A stretch of DNA of 52,141 nt from Dipetalonema caudispina (lineage: Eukaryota > Nematoda > Chromadorea > Rhabditida > Onchocercidae): contig JABVXV010000394.1 of assembly GCA_013365325.1 (NCBI GenBank), positions 1-52,141 on the forward strand. Reading direction: 5' to 3'. Shown here piece after piece: positions 14,558-26,700 of this stretch (positions within the stretch are counted from its first letter, which is position 1; the number at the start of each line of letters is the position of its first letter). The position numbers were made by a program, and so were the translations under genes. A model generated the notes under the pieces. That model did not search any database. It saw nothing but the letters and a program-made list of their open reading frames with translations, and had not been told where the DNA came from.

Positions 14558-14563
14558 TTATAG
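14558..14563 (+). promoter_or_regulatory. Possible (trans-)splice acceptor before alx-1 ATG
   Basis: CTTATAG ends nine bases before the chosen ATG. In nematodes this position suits a spliced-leader acceptor or the end of a 5'UTR intron. The upstream tract is A-rich rather than T-rich, so support is weak. Confidence 0.35.
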
Positions 14564-14572
14564 GCATAAAAG

Positions 14573-17500
14573 ATGTCATCTTTTCTGGCAGTACCGCTAA
14601 AACATACAAATGAGGTGGACTTAGTAAAACCACTAATGAGTTATGTCGAGAATATTTATCAGTCATCGAGTGAATCAAACTCAGAAATTAGAGAAGCCAT
14701 ACAAGAACTGAATAAAATGCGAAACAAAGCATGTAATCAACTCTTGGATAAAAATCAAAATGCTTTGGATGTCCTAACGAGGTATGTATTAATTGCTCTA
14801 TAATTCGACTAAAATATTCTATCTTGGTGCAGAATAAAATTTGGAATAATTTGTGAACTCACGAATTAGTTAATGCCCTGATGATCAGAATTACTAACAG
14901 TTTTGATCGATGGATAAATTAAACATCATTACTTTTGTTCTTTCCGTATGATTTTTGATGATTCAGATATTACGATCAGCTGTTGGCTATCGAAAACAAG
15001 ATACCAATTACCGCAACTCAAAATCCTATCAGCTTTAAATGGAAGGATGCCTTTGATAAAGGCTCGCTTTTTTTTGGTCGAGCTTCACTGAGTATGTTTA
15101 TTTATATAATTTCCATACTCATATACTTCTGGAATAAATGATATTAAGAAGAATCCCATAACTTATAATTCTCAAAGCGGTTCGAGCATTAGGAAGATAC
15201 ATTTATTAAAAAGTAGCTACTACGAAATGAATTTTGTATTGTTGTGGTGTATGGTTATCGACTCGTGCACATCTTACCGTTCATTTTTTGATAAAGGAAC
15301 CTTACTTCAACTAATTTCATATAAATTATAAAATTGAATTTTCAGCTTCAAGTGATGGTGCATTTGAAAGAGCTGCTGTTTTATTCAATTGTGGCGCTTT
15401 AATGTCTTCTATTGCGGCTTCTCAACCAATGCGTACTGACGAAGAACTTAAAACAGCAGCGAAATTTTTTCAACAATCAGCTGGCATCTTTGCACATCTA
15501 AAGGATACGATACTAGGGATCGTACAACAAGTTCGACAGTTTTTTGCATAATTTAGTTTTTGACCTGACAGAGATGCGTTTGGATTTCGTAAAAATGAGA
15601 CATTATATTAGCTACACTATATAAATCTATGCACTGATTGAAATTCTAGTCATGATTGATTGTGATGTTTTTATCAGCAGCGTTTTTCGCAATGATATAA
15701 GTTGTATATTCAAGTCATTTGAACATTAAAAACTCACCAGTAATATTTAATTTTATCTGACGAATGGGGATGAGTTATATATATGATATAGTGGGTTGTG
15801 ATGATTCATCGGTTGATTCAGCGACTGTTGTTTCACTTCGAAATACCAATGAACAAAAGAGGATCCAACATATTCATGAATTGCTTATGTTACGATTCCT
15901 TTTCAGGAGCCAACTCCAGACCTTATGCCTGATACATTGTCAGTGCTTTCAGCAGTTATGCTAGCCCAAGCACAGGAAGCAATATACATCAAAGCTGAAA
16001 AAGGTTTGTTTCTCCCATGCTTTTTGTGAGTGAAATTGAATGAACAACGGATGAGTCTAATAATATTCTTTATTCATGATACAATTCTGTTTTAAAGAAT
16101 CGAATCACTTTCTAGATAAAATGAAGCCTGTTGCACTGATGAAATTAGCAGCGCAATGCGCGGAGTATTACCATGAAGCTCAGAAGCAGCTGCAAAGAGA
16201 TGCCGTAAGAGGTTTATTTGACAAGGTTGTTACTGTTATGTATTATACTTTGATTGAAATTTCTGCAATTTTTACAGCGTTGTATAATAATTTGGCAGCT
16301 ACCCTGATGCTCTCTCCTCATAATTTTTCTGTTAGACTTCCCTACATATCATGTGGTTGTCAATTTTTAAATAATTGTTTTCATCGAGTTTCGTGTCAAA
16401 GTTTTTGTGCCTTTTTTGTCATTTTTTTTAACATCTAGACATTACTTTACAGCTATGGACAAATAATGTAAAAGGCAAAGCTTTGGGACTTTCAGCTCTC
16501 GCTCAGTATCATAAAGCATTGGATAATGCAGATTCGAAAGATATAGGTTTGTTACTATTGTGATTAAAAAAATGTACATTTAGGAAAAATATGCATTTCT
16601 TCACCGAAATATGAAGTAGCATTTTGTGACAGTATTTCAATAGTAAATTTTATTTTTCTGCTCTGATGACTTTGATAAGCAATGCATCTGGCAGTCATCT
16701 TTTTCTACGTGGAGCATCCGCATAGTGCCTCCTGATGATTGATCCTTCTTATTAATTTCCTCTAAAGTTTGTCCGACACTGTTTCTGATTCCTATCACAT
16801 GAGGAGATTTGTTCGTTCATAATAGTGCTCGAATTCCAGGTGAACAGTTAAGTCGATTAATTGAATCACACTCTCTTATGCAACAGGCACTCAATTATAT
16901 ACCTCATGGAACATTTGATGTGCAATATGCAGCTATTGAAAAAGCATATACCACAGCTAAAAAGGATAATGACTTCATTGTAATTTTTCGACAATTTCCT
17001 TTTTTTAAAATTCATAGTTGCATTGGTGTCGCTGATGGACTTATTGATGTGATCTCGTTTTCGTTTTTTATGTTTTTTCGTAAGCAATTCAATGATTTGG
17101 CGAAAAATCAGCGATTCATTAGTTCACTCTTTTATTGAGAAAGAGAATAATATTAGTAATTTTATTAGCAACATATATCTATGCAATATTCCTCATCTCA
17201 GCTCAAAAAACGGACCGTATCTTAGCAGAAAGAAATTCTTGTTTTTATATTCAGCTGTTTTATTTTTAGTATCACGAACGAATCGCAGATTTTCGAAGTT
17301 TACCAGATTTACCTAAAGCTGCGGTTGCTAAAATCGTACCGATCACTTTTCCAATAACACCGCGATTTAAAGGTACGGATTGTATCTGTGCTTTTCATTA
17401 TATTCTACACTTTTTACTTAACAAAAGGAAATGTGAATTTCATATTATAGCCAGTTGTTCCTGATTAAATATTGCCAATACGAATTATTCAGATATGGTT

Positions 17501-17650
17501 TTTTTTTTTTTTTAAATTACCATAGTTATTCTCTCTAGTTTTTCGTCTGCCACCTTGTCCCTGATTAATTCTAGAATTTTCCTAATTGCAGATATGTTTT
17601 CAAGCCTTGTACCGGTCCAAGTACATCAAGCTACGGCATCTTTTGATGCT
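14573..17650 (+). other. alx-1: Bro1 domain of ALX-1 (exons 1-9)
   Basis: Residues about 1-355. The Bro1 domain is a boomerang-shaped helical fold that binds the ESCRT-III subunit CHMP4/Snf7. The sequence reads through the family signatures in order: [15 protein letters not shown] near the start, [22 protein letters not shown], then [10 protein letters not shown] and [14 protein letters not shown]. Confidence 0.9.
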
Positions 17651-20600
17651 CGGAAATCGGAAGTTATCAATGTTGAAACTGGTCGTCTCCGTGAACATAC
17701 TCAAATAATGAATGGGTAAATTAATTTTGAGGTTCTTCTTTTAGCCTTAATCCTTAGCAGTGGTAAGGGAGGAGGAATAAAATCTAAGGGCTGCATATGA
17801 TTTTATGAAAAGCTAACAGTAGCATTTTAAGGCTCAGTATCTGTGTTCGGTTTCTGATTGGGCTTGAGTTATTTGATTCATTATAGGATATTGGCATCTC
17901 TAAATTTGCCCGCTGCCTTGGATGATGTGACGAATCACGAAATATTGCCAGAATCCATTCGACAAAAATCTTTTAAAGTTAAATCTCAGGGTGGAATCGA
18001 TGCCCTTACAAATCTTATTGCTGATTTGCCAAATATTCACAAAAGAAACGAGGAAATCTTGGACGAAGTGGATTTTTCAAATTCATATAAGAATTCCGTA
18101 GCATCCATTTCCGTATACTCTATTTTCCTGGTGTACATTGCTAAATTTTAAATCATCATTGTATTTCTTTCTGAAGGATAAAGTTATGAGGCTTCGACGT
18201 AGTATCTCTTATACTTTACCCACTTTTATGTTTTTAAATTGTTCCTTCGGTGTCGACAAGAAATGAATTTTTCTAGACTTTGCGACTATTAAATGAAGAA
18301 AAGGAAAACGACGATCGTTTGCGATCGCAGTTCAAAGATAAGTGGACACGTATGGCTTCTGACCAACTTACAGCTCCACTTCACCAGGAATGTGGTAAAT
18401 ATCGTGGTATTCTTCATGCAGCTTCTAATGCGGACGAAACGGTCAAGCAGAAACTGGAAGAGAATAAAGAAGGAATCAAGTTGCTCAGTGCAACTGAACC
18501 TGAATTAAAATAAGTGCTTGTTTATGTTTCTTTTTACTCTTTTTGGAGCTAGAGGATATTATAAGCGTCAGAATAGTTGATTTTTTGATAGTCTTATATT
18601 AGTTCGGACTAAAAGTAGTTTTTAGAGGATACATAGGATTTACTAAATATATATTATCATTATGATCTCTTAACAGTACGAATTATCTCAAAATATAAAT
18701 TGGATTTTACAGCAGCAATACCGTCTCTTGATTCTGCAAGTGCTAACAAAAACTCGGAAGCTGTGGTAAAACTCAGAAGTTTAATGGATGTTGTACAAGA
18801 AATCAAGGTAAGATCGAAGCATGAAAAGCTACTGTTAGTATAATGTTTGGATTATCAAAACGGAAAATCCTGTTTCATAATTTCTTCATAGTAAATTTGT
18901 GCTATCCTGATTTTTCTTTGATCAACTGCGCTGGTTGCCTTTTTATGATTAGCTATATAATGATGTTACAGCAATAACTGAATTCTTCTTTATTCAACAT
19001 TGCTTAGATTGATATTTACCTTGTGCTTATAATTCTTCCTTTTCTTTCGAATAGTTTTTAGATCGAACGAGAAAAGTTAGAAAAGGATTTCACAAATGTT
19101 CGTTGTGATATGAGCCCCATTTTTCTGAAAGCACTAGCCGACAACCAAATAATCAATGAAGAAGAAATTTCTACTACCAAAATTACAGAAATATATGGCC
19201 CGTTAAAGGCTAAAGTAAATGAAAGTATTAAGAAGCAAGAGGATTGTTTGGCACAAGTGGAGGTAGGCAATCATTGGTATTATTGATAACTTTTTAGGTA
19301 TTATTACTGATAGCTCCTACTGGAGATTTTTTATGTCTTAACTGTATTTATTTTATTTGAACTTATTCCTGATATTTAAATTTCGTTGCCTTTTTTTTGT
19401 AGGACTGAATCCTCTTTTCAGTTATGGAATAAGAAATTTGGTTCGGAAAAAGCATCCAGTCAAGGAGCTGTTGAGCGTGAACGAATTTTGAAGATATTGG
19501 CCAATGGGCATGATAAATTTTTTGAGATTAAATCGAATTTGGATGAGGGGACAAAAGTAAGATGTAATCAGCGCTTGACATTTGTTGCCATTTACTGCTA
19601 TTACTATTAAATTGCTTTGTTGTACAAGTATACATTCATTCCATTTTCAGTTTTATAACGATTTAACTCCTCTACTGTTGCGATTACAACAAAAAGTGTC
19701 TGATTTTTGTTTCGCTCGGCAGACCGAAAAGGAAGATTTGATGAAGCAGTTACAACAAAATATTGTTTCCGGTTAGTGTATATGAGATATGAATGAGACG
19801 GAAATGATAGATTAAGGACTGTCATAAATGTATAATTGAAGAAATCAAAGAAAGATTCTTGAAGATAATTGGTATCTGCTCAGATTATCACCATTTATTT
19901 AGATGATAATTCAGGTTCTTCGAACAGCAATGCACCTCCTCGACCGCCACCACCAAAAGCTTCATCAAATGCATCTGTATCAAATAATTCATTCGATGTT
20001 GAAACGCCAATTCCACCTCCACGAAATATTAACAGTCTTCAAGGTACTAGTTCAACCTTATTTTATTTTTAAATTTATTAGTCATCTCCATTCATGCTTA
20101 AAAGCTTTTATGCATAATGTTGGCTTCCATATTTAAAATTCCTTCACTTCTCTAGATAATTTAAAACTTCATCGATCTTCTCAAAAGTAATACGCGGAGA
20201 ATTGGGTGATCATACTGACAGATTTGTTTGTTTTCGCATTTATTTCACTATTAGTTATTACCAGTTCATAACGCCTTTGATCTTGGCTTGTTGCTTCGAT
20301 TTTTTGATAGCAGTAAACCTGATTATAATTAATCTCTGCCGTAAGGAAGTGATACAATTTTGGACCTAAATTTATCAGTTTCGGTATGTTTTGTAGCACA
20401 TCCACGATGATGAGAATTATTTTCTATTCATAGAGACAAAAGGACGTTCTGGTAAGGGAAATCATTAGTGGTAAAATAGAATTCGTTTAATTTGGTTATC
20501 TCAAGTTCATATCTGCAGACACACAAAACACTTCTTAAAAATCCTTTTTGCTTAAAGTAACATAACTGAAATTTATATATGCAACAATATATTACAAGGA

Positions 20601-21499
20601 GTATTTGCATGTGCATATTTTGTAGCAACACAAACACCACCCGTACCATCTCAGAATCCGAACTATCAACCTCAGCTGTGCAATTCTCAGCAACAACAAC
20701 CGTTTGCACCTTATGGTAGTGAAGTAAATTACGATTATAATAAAATCATTCAATTCACTTAATTAAAAAATTTGGAAGAAAAAAACTTTTTCATCCTTTT
20801 CAGTTCTGCATGTCCTGTAGAATATAAGTTAAGGAATCAATTTGACAAATCGTTTTTTTTTTTTTCTTTTTTTGCAACAAACACCTTCATTTTTTAAGCT
20901 TGTTTGCAAACATTGAGCTTACTAAATGCAGTAATCTGTTGTAAAAATCACAGTTTTTTGAATAGCGTGTGTTTAATTTCAGCTCAGGCACCATATGGAT
21001 ATCCATCTCAGCAGACACCTTATATGCCGCAGCTCCAATTTAATCAAAATTACACAACACCATATCCAGTTGCATATCCAGGAACGTATCCTGGAGCCTT
21101 CAATCCTCCCCTGCATGGTAATTTCAAATTTTAAATTCTTATTTCATTAAAGGAATGCTAGGAACGGTTTTATGGTTTACTGAGAGCCTTACTTAAAGGG
21201 GAACTTTGAAATATTAAATTGGGCACCTTAATTTTACCTTTTGTCAGACATTCGAAATCTTATGTTTTTGATGAAAGACTTCTTTTGGGTAATGACCCCT
21301 CATATTTTATGTTTTGTTAATTCTGCATTAAAAAATTTTAGTAACCAAAAGAAGTCTTTCATCGAGACATTAAGATTCCCACGTATAACAAAAGAAGGAA
21401 GTTTGCACTTATTTCAATATATTTGCAGCATATAATCAATTTCCTTCGTCAACAATATCGCCGCAGTGGGGCAATCTGCCGTCATCAACGTCACAATAG
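14573..21499 (+). CDS. alx-1: ALIX / ALX-1 (PDCD6IP) ESCRT-associated Bro1 protein
   Basis: Scaffold that links ESCRT-III to cargo in endosomal sorting, membrane repair and cell death. Nineteen exons, about 863 aa: 14573-14781, 14967-15091, 15346-15530, 15907-16003, 16116-16225, 16453-16546, 16840-16979, 17270-17372, 17592-17715, 17887-18067, 18277-18509, 18711-18807, 19062-19262, 19422-19556, 19651-19771, 19903-20043, 20626-20715, 20983-21117, 21429-21499. Residues 1-355 are a Bro1 domain ([31 protein letters not shown] and QAQEAIY are family hallmarks). About 360-715 is the V domain. About 719-863 is Pro/Tyr/Gln-rich. Length matches human ALIX (868 aa). The intron after exon 11 starts ATAAGT and ends TTTTAC; only this AT-AC choice restores the conserved EL-x-AAIPS. 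Donors after exons 3 (GTTCGA), 5 (GTTGTT) and 10 (GTGGAT) are weak. The start is set by the family N-terminus. Confidence 0.96.
17592..19771 (+). other. alx-1: V (ALIX_LYPXL-binding) domain of ALX-1 (exons 9-15)
   Basis: Residues about 360-715, two long helical arms in known ALIX structures that bind YPXnL late-domain motifs. Recognisable pieces include [25 protein letters not shown]-like [25 protein letters not shown] and [16 protein letters not shown]. Confidence 0.85.
18510..18710 (+). other. alx-1: Probable AT-AC intron in alx-1
   Basis: Exon 11 ends GAA TTA AA and is followed by ATAAGTGC. Any splice further 3' would include the TAA at 18511-18513. The next exon opens A GCA GCA ATA CCG after GGATTTTAC. 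Cutting as AT...AC gives E-L-K-A-A-I-P-S in phase, matching the conserved ALIX sequence, and no GT-AG pair does this. ATAAGT looks like GTAAGT with one change, as in U2-type AT-AC introns. TCTCTTAAC, 36 bases before the 3' end, resembles a U12 branch site but is rather far away. Confidence 0.7.
19903..21499 (+). other. alx-1: Proline-rich tail of ALX-1 (exons 16-19)
   Basis: Residues about 719-863. It begins with [12 protein letters not shown] and PIPPPR, plausible SH3-binding segments, then becomes Tyr/Pro/Gln-rich ([28 protein letters not shown]). I saw no PSAP or PTAP motif, which in human ALIX recruits TSG101. The stop is TAG at 21497-21499. Confidence 0.85.
21254..21379 (+). ncRNA. Long fold-back (hairpin) in last alx-1 intron
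   Basis: A perfect 19-bp inverted repeat (21270-21288 with 21345-21363) extends outwards, through four pairs including two G-U and two single-base bulges, to about 33 paired positions. The loop is about 56 bases. It lies entirely in the intron between exons 18 and 19. It could be a hairpin RNA precursor, a decayed fold-back transposon or a structure that affects splicing; there is no sign of a coding role. Confidence 0.45.
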
Positions 21500-21530
21500 A
21501 CCCATTAAAAAACTTAAGAGAAATCGGTTT

Positions 21531-21652
21531 CATAACGTTCCGAACAAATTGTTTCTCAGTTTTCTTGAAAGCTTGTATCATATCTGCAATTTCGTTGCTT
21601 AATGGCTATCGCGAAGATTATCCGGTCATCGTTCCATAACGTCCCGAACAAA
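21531..21652 (+). repeat. Direct repeat in alx-1 3'UTR
   Basis: CATAACGTYCCGAACAAA occurs at 21531-21548 and 21635-21652, 17 of 18 bases identical, 104 bases apart. The sequence is less AT-rich than its surroundings. A 3'UTR regulatory element is possible but not shown. Confidence 0.7.
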
Positions 21653-21960
21653 GCTTTTCATATTAATTTTTTAAGTTCATCATAGTTTCCTTATTTAAAT
21701 AAACGGAATTTTTTTTCGTACGCGAGAAATTAAGTTCCATTGAAACCGAATTTAGTGATAATTGAAAATATAGGAAGTTCCTTTCAACATTATTAAAAAA
21801 GGAAGCTGTCATACGGGATAACCTATAATCAGGATAATCTACGTGTAACATGTTTTCATACAAATTATTTTGTAGTGGAATACATTTCATCCTTGCGCTT
21901 ATGTGTCATTATACTACTCCTTTCTTTCAAGAATCCCTTTCTGTAATTCTTGTGTTATAA

Positions 21961-21966
21961 AATAAA
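21961..21966 (+). terminator. Candidate poly(A) signal for alx-1
   Basis: AATAAA about 460 bases after the stop codon. No closer canonical signal was noticed, so a 3'UTR of roughly 480 bases is likely. Confidence 0.4.
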
Positions 21967-23755
21967 CAGGTAGTTTGAGAATGGCTTGTAATTCAGTTCT
22001 ATTTCCTTTCAGTTATGTATATCTTACCGGCCTTTCCAGAAAAAAGTATTTTCACTTAATTAGTCATCAATGACGTTTAATTTTTCGCATTTGTTAGAAA
22101 GAACAATGATTATTAGGAGTGATTGTAGATTTCTTGATGTATCATATGTCAGCCAATGTTTCTGATAATTAGTAATGATTGCATCACAAGACTTTAAGAA
22201 CCTGTCGATTTGCTATTTCATTTCAATATACGCTGTGTATTTCCTATAATAGAGTTTTTAAAATTCCCCAATATATACAAATAGTATCTGGCTTGACTCA
22301 TGTTGTAATTGATAGGTGGATGGGAACTAGGTCATTCATTAAATCCAACTTGGAGTTCACTCTTCCTCATCAATTAATGCGATCTGCAAGCCCTTATCAA
22401 GATTTTTTTTTCAATTTTTCCGATAAATTTTTATATATGTGGTTATATAATGTGTCATCTCGTACATATATTCCTTTCCCACTCCAACAGCCTAATAATA
22501 ACCAATTGTTGTGAAGGGAAATGGATGCTATGTTAAGTAATGTGTAGGACGAAAATCAAAATATCTTAGGTAAGGATTATGTCCCTATCATACAACAAAC
22601 AAACGCTGCGAGCTAAACCTATTATACCTGTTGACAAAGAATATAAAAAATTAAAATGGAAATGTTAATGATCAGATGTAGCTAGTAGACAATATGCTAA
22701 GTCTATTCTAATGATGATAATGACGATAGCAATAATGACAAGGATTAAGTTAGTAGTATTATTGCATAGCTATGGTTAATACTTCCATGAACAAAATTTG
22801 GATAAGGTCAAACTTCTCGATGAGAAGGTTATCTTAAATGTACACTACACTATTTAGTTGTATCGTTTGCAATTGGTCTTAAAACGTATCGAGCTCGAAA
22901 TGCAACATTATTGTCTCAGCGTTAATAAATAATCGATTTTTTCTATCTTTGCTACGTTTGTAGGAGTTATGAGGTTGGAGGGGGTAATTTTCTTTTTTTT
23001 CTTTATTTTTTCTTTAATTAAGATCTATTGAATTATTGTGGTCAATTTTGCATCATTGTTAATATATCCCATTTGGGAAGTTATGATATCATTGTACGCT
23101 GGTATCATTCGGGATGCTATAATGCTATGAAAACTTTGATATCTCTTGCTCTCAATGGGAAAAATTTATCAATAAATGAAGTAGTATCAATAATAGAATA
23201 TCTTCTCTAGAATATATAAATATTCAATTAATTCATATAACTTATTCACTCATGCTATATTATCTTTAGTCGAAATTTATGAAATTACAAACAAAAAGCA
23301 GAGTTCATTGAAGGAAGCCAAAGAATGGCAGATTTGAAAATGTAAAAACTATTGAATGAATCTGAAAAGGGTAATATGATTTTTTGGAAATCTATGAAGT
23401 ATGATATTGCTAGAGATTGATGGCAGTAGTTAGGAATAAGAAAAAACACTGATGGCTGGTATGGTGTACGGGAGGTAGAATAGAAAGAGAAATAGTAGTT
23501 GCTTATGACGTTGATACTAGGCAGATATAAGAAGCAGTAATGCTGCTATCTCCTCCAAATATTCAGGTTTAGTCCTCAAGTTATTTATAGATTTTATGAG
23601 GAGAAAAGAGTTGTTATGAAACTTATAATTGTGAATGCAAAGGAGGAAAATGCACAGTTAGGTAACGAATAATTTGGATATATATCTGATCCCCTAAATT
23701 GTTTCGTCATGTTTTTTATTTATTTTTGCCGAAATCTTTTTAAGGAAAAAAGGAA

Positions 23756-23761
23756 TTTCAG
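23756..23761 (+). promoter_or_regulatory. TTTCAG acceptor before the FLYWCH gene
   Basis: A consensus nematode acceptor ends 31 bases before the chosen ATG at 23793. It could receive a spliced leader or end a 5'UTR intron. Confidence 0.5.
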
Positions 23762-23792
23762 AGCAGTAAATTTGCATATTTTGGGGACAAAT

Positions 23793-26700
23793 ATGACTGA
23801 TCCTGTTAATGCAGGAAATAGTTACGAACAGAGCCAGCAAGAGATGGAAAGTGGCGAAGTGGAAATTGTGGATTCTGGTCAGGTAAGCAAGATTTTTGTT
23901 GGATGATAAACTTCATTTAATGTGCTGTTTGTTTGTATAAATCACTGCATTCCATATTGAGGGAAATTATATCTTATTAAGTTTGAAGAAATCTTCCTCT
24001 TAAATTTTGCATTCCATAATTCGTTAAAAATTGTTTATCCAGAAAATTCCTGGTTTCCTTAATATCTATAAGCGAAACATGCTGTACTCTGAATACGGTT
24101 TCTTGAACAAGTATACAAAAAATTCAAATCATGATGATGTTGGAATGAATGATGAAACAATGTTCAGTAAACACTAGTTCATCATTAGTCGTCTGATAAA
24201 TTTCGTAAATTCCATGAGATTTTCAGGTCATTGATGAACTGGATGAAGCACTGATGCAAATTGGTAATGCTGCTGGCAGTGAACGACATGGGGAATATGA
24301 TGAAAGAATGCATGAGCGAGAAAAACAAGGTGATACAGTACAGCAAGATGTCGGTTTGCATATGGTAAATATTTTATACTAGTTTTTGGATCAAAACCTA
24401 TGTTTCAATTTTCCTATTGACAGATGAGATGAATTTTCTTGCAGAACGTTAGCGAAGAAGTGATTGTAGAAACGGAAGAAAGTCATCCAGCAATGTCTCC
24501 AACTCCGGGAAGCGATGTAGGCGATATGGAAGAATGCATAAATGATGAGGATGGTCTATACAGCGACGATGAAGACCACTCAGATATGTTTGCTGACCGA
24601 GAAGTAGATCAAGTTATCAGGGATCCGGTGACTGGAGAGGTCTGATTTATGGTACCCACTCAACTTTATAACTGCCATCCTCTACAGTTTTTCGCTGTCA
24701 GATAGAAGTTCATAAAATATTCTTGTATGGAGAATATTGAAGGGAAACAGCTGTTTAAACTTTCTCGATCAATTTTTTGAAATACTTCTGATAGTATTCA
24801 ATGTCTTAGATAAGTTTGACGATGGACTTGGAGGATCTTGTATCTCGGACGATAACTTTTGATAATGGTGAAAGAATTATCCTATGTTTTTCAAAGCGGT
24901 GTCGCCCGCAGATAGCCTGGAATGGACACCTTTACGTTGCTGCATCTGATGTTAGTTTTTAATACCTATGCATTTCGTACCTGTAAAGAAAATGAAGTAA
25001 AGGATTGTCTACCCAATTATTTTAAATGTAGCTGTAACTGTTCCCATTAGATTTATTTGTTATCAAGTAGGAACGAATAATGTGCTTAGTAATCTTCATT
25101 GATTTTTCGGAAATGAGTGACAGAAAAAACTCTCTTTTTTCCGATTTCAAATCCAGATTGCTTTGTTACGTATTCACGGCGTATTGAAATGTGAAGTGGG
25201 ATGTAATATGCAATTGTGAAGACCAAAGCTTACTTATAGTTATCTGTCAAGGTCTTTACCAAACTGTTTTTCTCGTTTCAAATTTAGTAGGAGAAATTTT
25301 ATAAAAGCATAAAACTGAATATAAAGATTGTTTCAGTTGAGCGACGTTAGTTACACAAAATGGCGCTGTGTAAATGAAGGGTGCCCTGGTGCTTTACGGA
25401 CGTCTCCTGGACTGACTGAATTACGTTCCTCCGGTCATCATCACTTAACTACATGTAAACCAGATGATTTGCGAGTAAGTAATTTTTGATAAAGTATAGA
25501 CCAGATCAGTCACAATGACTAGATTTTCTTTGTGTGCTTACAATGATTTGCGAGTAAGTAATTTTTGATAAAGTATAGACCAGATCAGTCACAATGACTA
25601 GATTTTCTTTGTGTGCTTACACTTTAAATGGGTCAAAACTCTTGTAAGGAATTTCTTTATTTAGGTACGTCTCCGCATTGTTATTTACGATCTACGTCTG
25701 ATGGCCGAATTTACAGACGATCCACTAGAAGATCTTTACAATCATTTTGGTATCATTTTTTAATATTTGGGATCAAATTTTCATTATTTTTTATTGTAAT
25801 CGTTTGTCATATCAAGTATTCTACACTAACAAAATTATTTTTTTTAGTTGAAAAGCTAGCTGCTGAAAATCCGGATGTTTTGGCCTTGTTTCCTCCCTTG
25901 GAAACATTAGTAAAAAGATTGACAAAGCATCGAGAATATAAGGTTAGGATTTTTTTTTTCTATGAACCACTATTACAACACATTTTTTATGATATAGTAT
26001 AACTTGTATACAAGACGTTATCCGAATATTTATAGCTGTTAGCCCTGAGACATGATTGCAATATGCTAAAAATGTGAAAATATAAGGTTAGGAAAATCGT
26101 CTTTCGAATCATTTCTAACCCTGTTAAGGAGTGCTTCGAAAGATGATTTTCGTTGCGCAAACTCGTGGATTGTTCTGTTTAACTGATGGACACATATATA
26201 GTAATTCTTTCTTAAGGTTTTGATACTATCTATATCTAGATTGGTAGATTGCTTATAGAAGAAAAAATATGTTTTTTCAATTTCCTTACATTTTTTACTT
26301 TATTCATTTCTTAATCGGGATGATTGAAGCATAATTAGCGGTTAACAACTGTCTTACCATAATGAATATAAGCATGGAACGAAGCTTAAATAATATTTGT
26401 CTTAGGTCAAGTTCAAGAGGATGAGGAATGTTAGACTTTTATATCCTTTGCCTATTTAAAATTGTTTTCAAGGTATATCGTCGGCGATTTGAATATGAAA
26501 AAATAGTGGCGGAGCGGCGTCGTGGTTTACATTCTAAAGGTAATACTTTTATTTTTCAATTATCAGAAATTATTTAGTTGATTCCTGTGGTTGTAATGCG
26601 TGCTTATTATAGCGGAAATAACGTTAGGTAATAGAGGCAAGGTAAATAATGAAACTCCGAATTGGTTCGGCATGTTGAAGTTTTTGGACTATATTCTTTA

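Larger units (their letters stand above)
10359..14572. other. Intergenic region between EF-hand gene and alx-1
   Basis: The two genes point away from each other, so both 5' regions should lie here. I saw no coding exon. Visible structure is a pyrimidine-rich tract at about 12352-12460 and the 32/64-bp minisatellite at 13262-13517, about 1 kb upstream of the alx-1 start codon. No core promoter motif could be assigned. Confidence 0.65.
21500..23792. other. alx-1 3'UTR and intergenic region
   Basis: Holds the alx-1 3'UTR with a repeated 18-base element, a likely poly(A) signal at 21961-21966, and AT-rich DNA up to the next gene on the same strand. The 2.3-kb gap argues against an operon. Open frames near 22180-22510 and 23030-23210 show no domain or splice logic. 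Confidence 0.6.

Noticed and set aside
18510..18513. Premature stop making alx-1 a pseudogene
   Set aside because: The TAA falls inside an intron if the AT-AC junction is used. The rest of the gene is intact and conserved.
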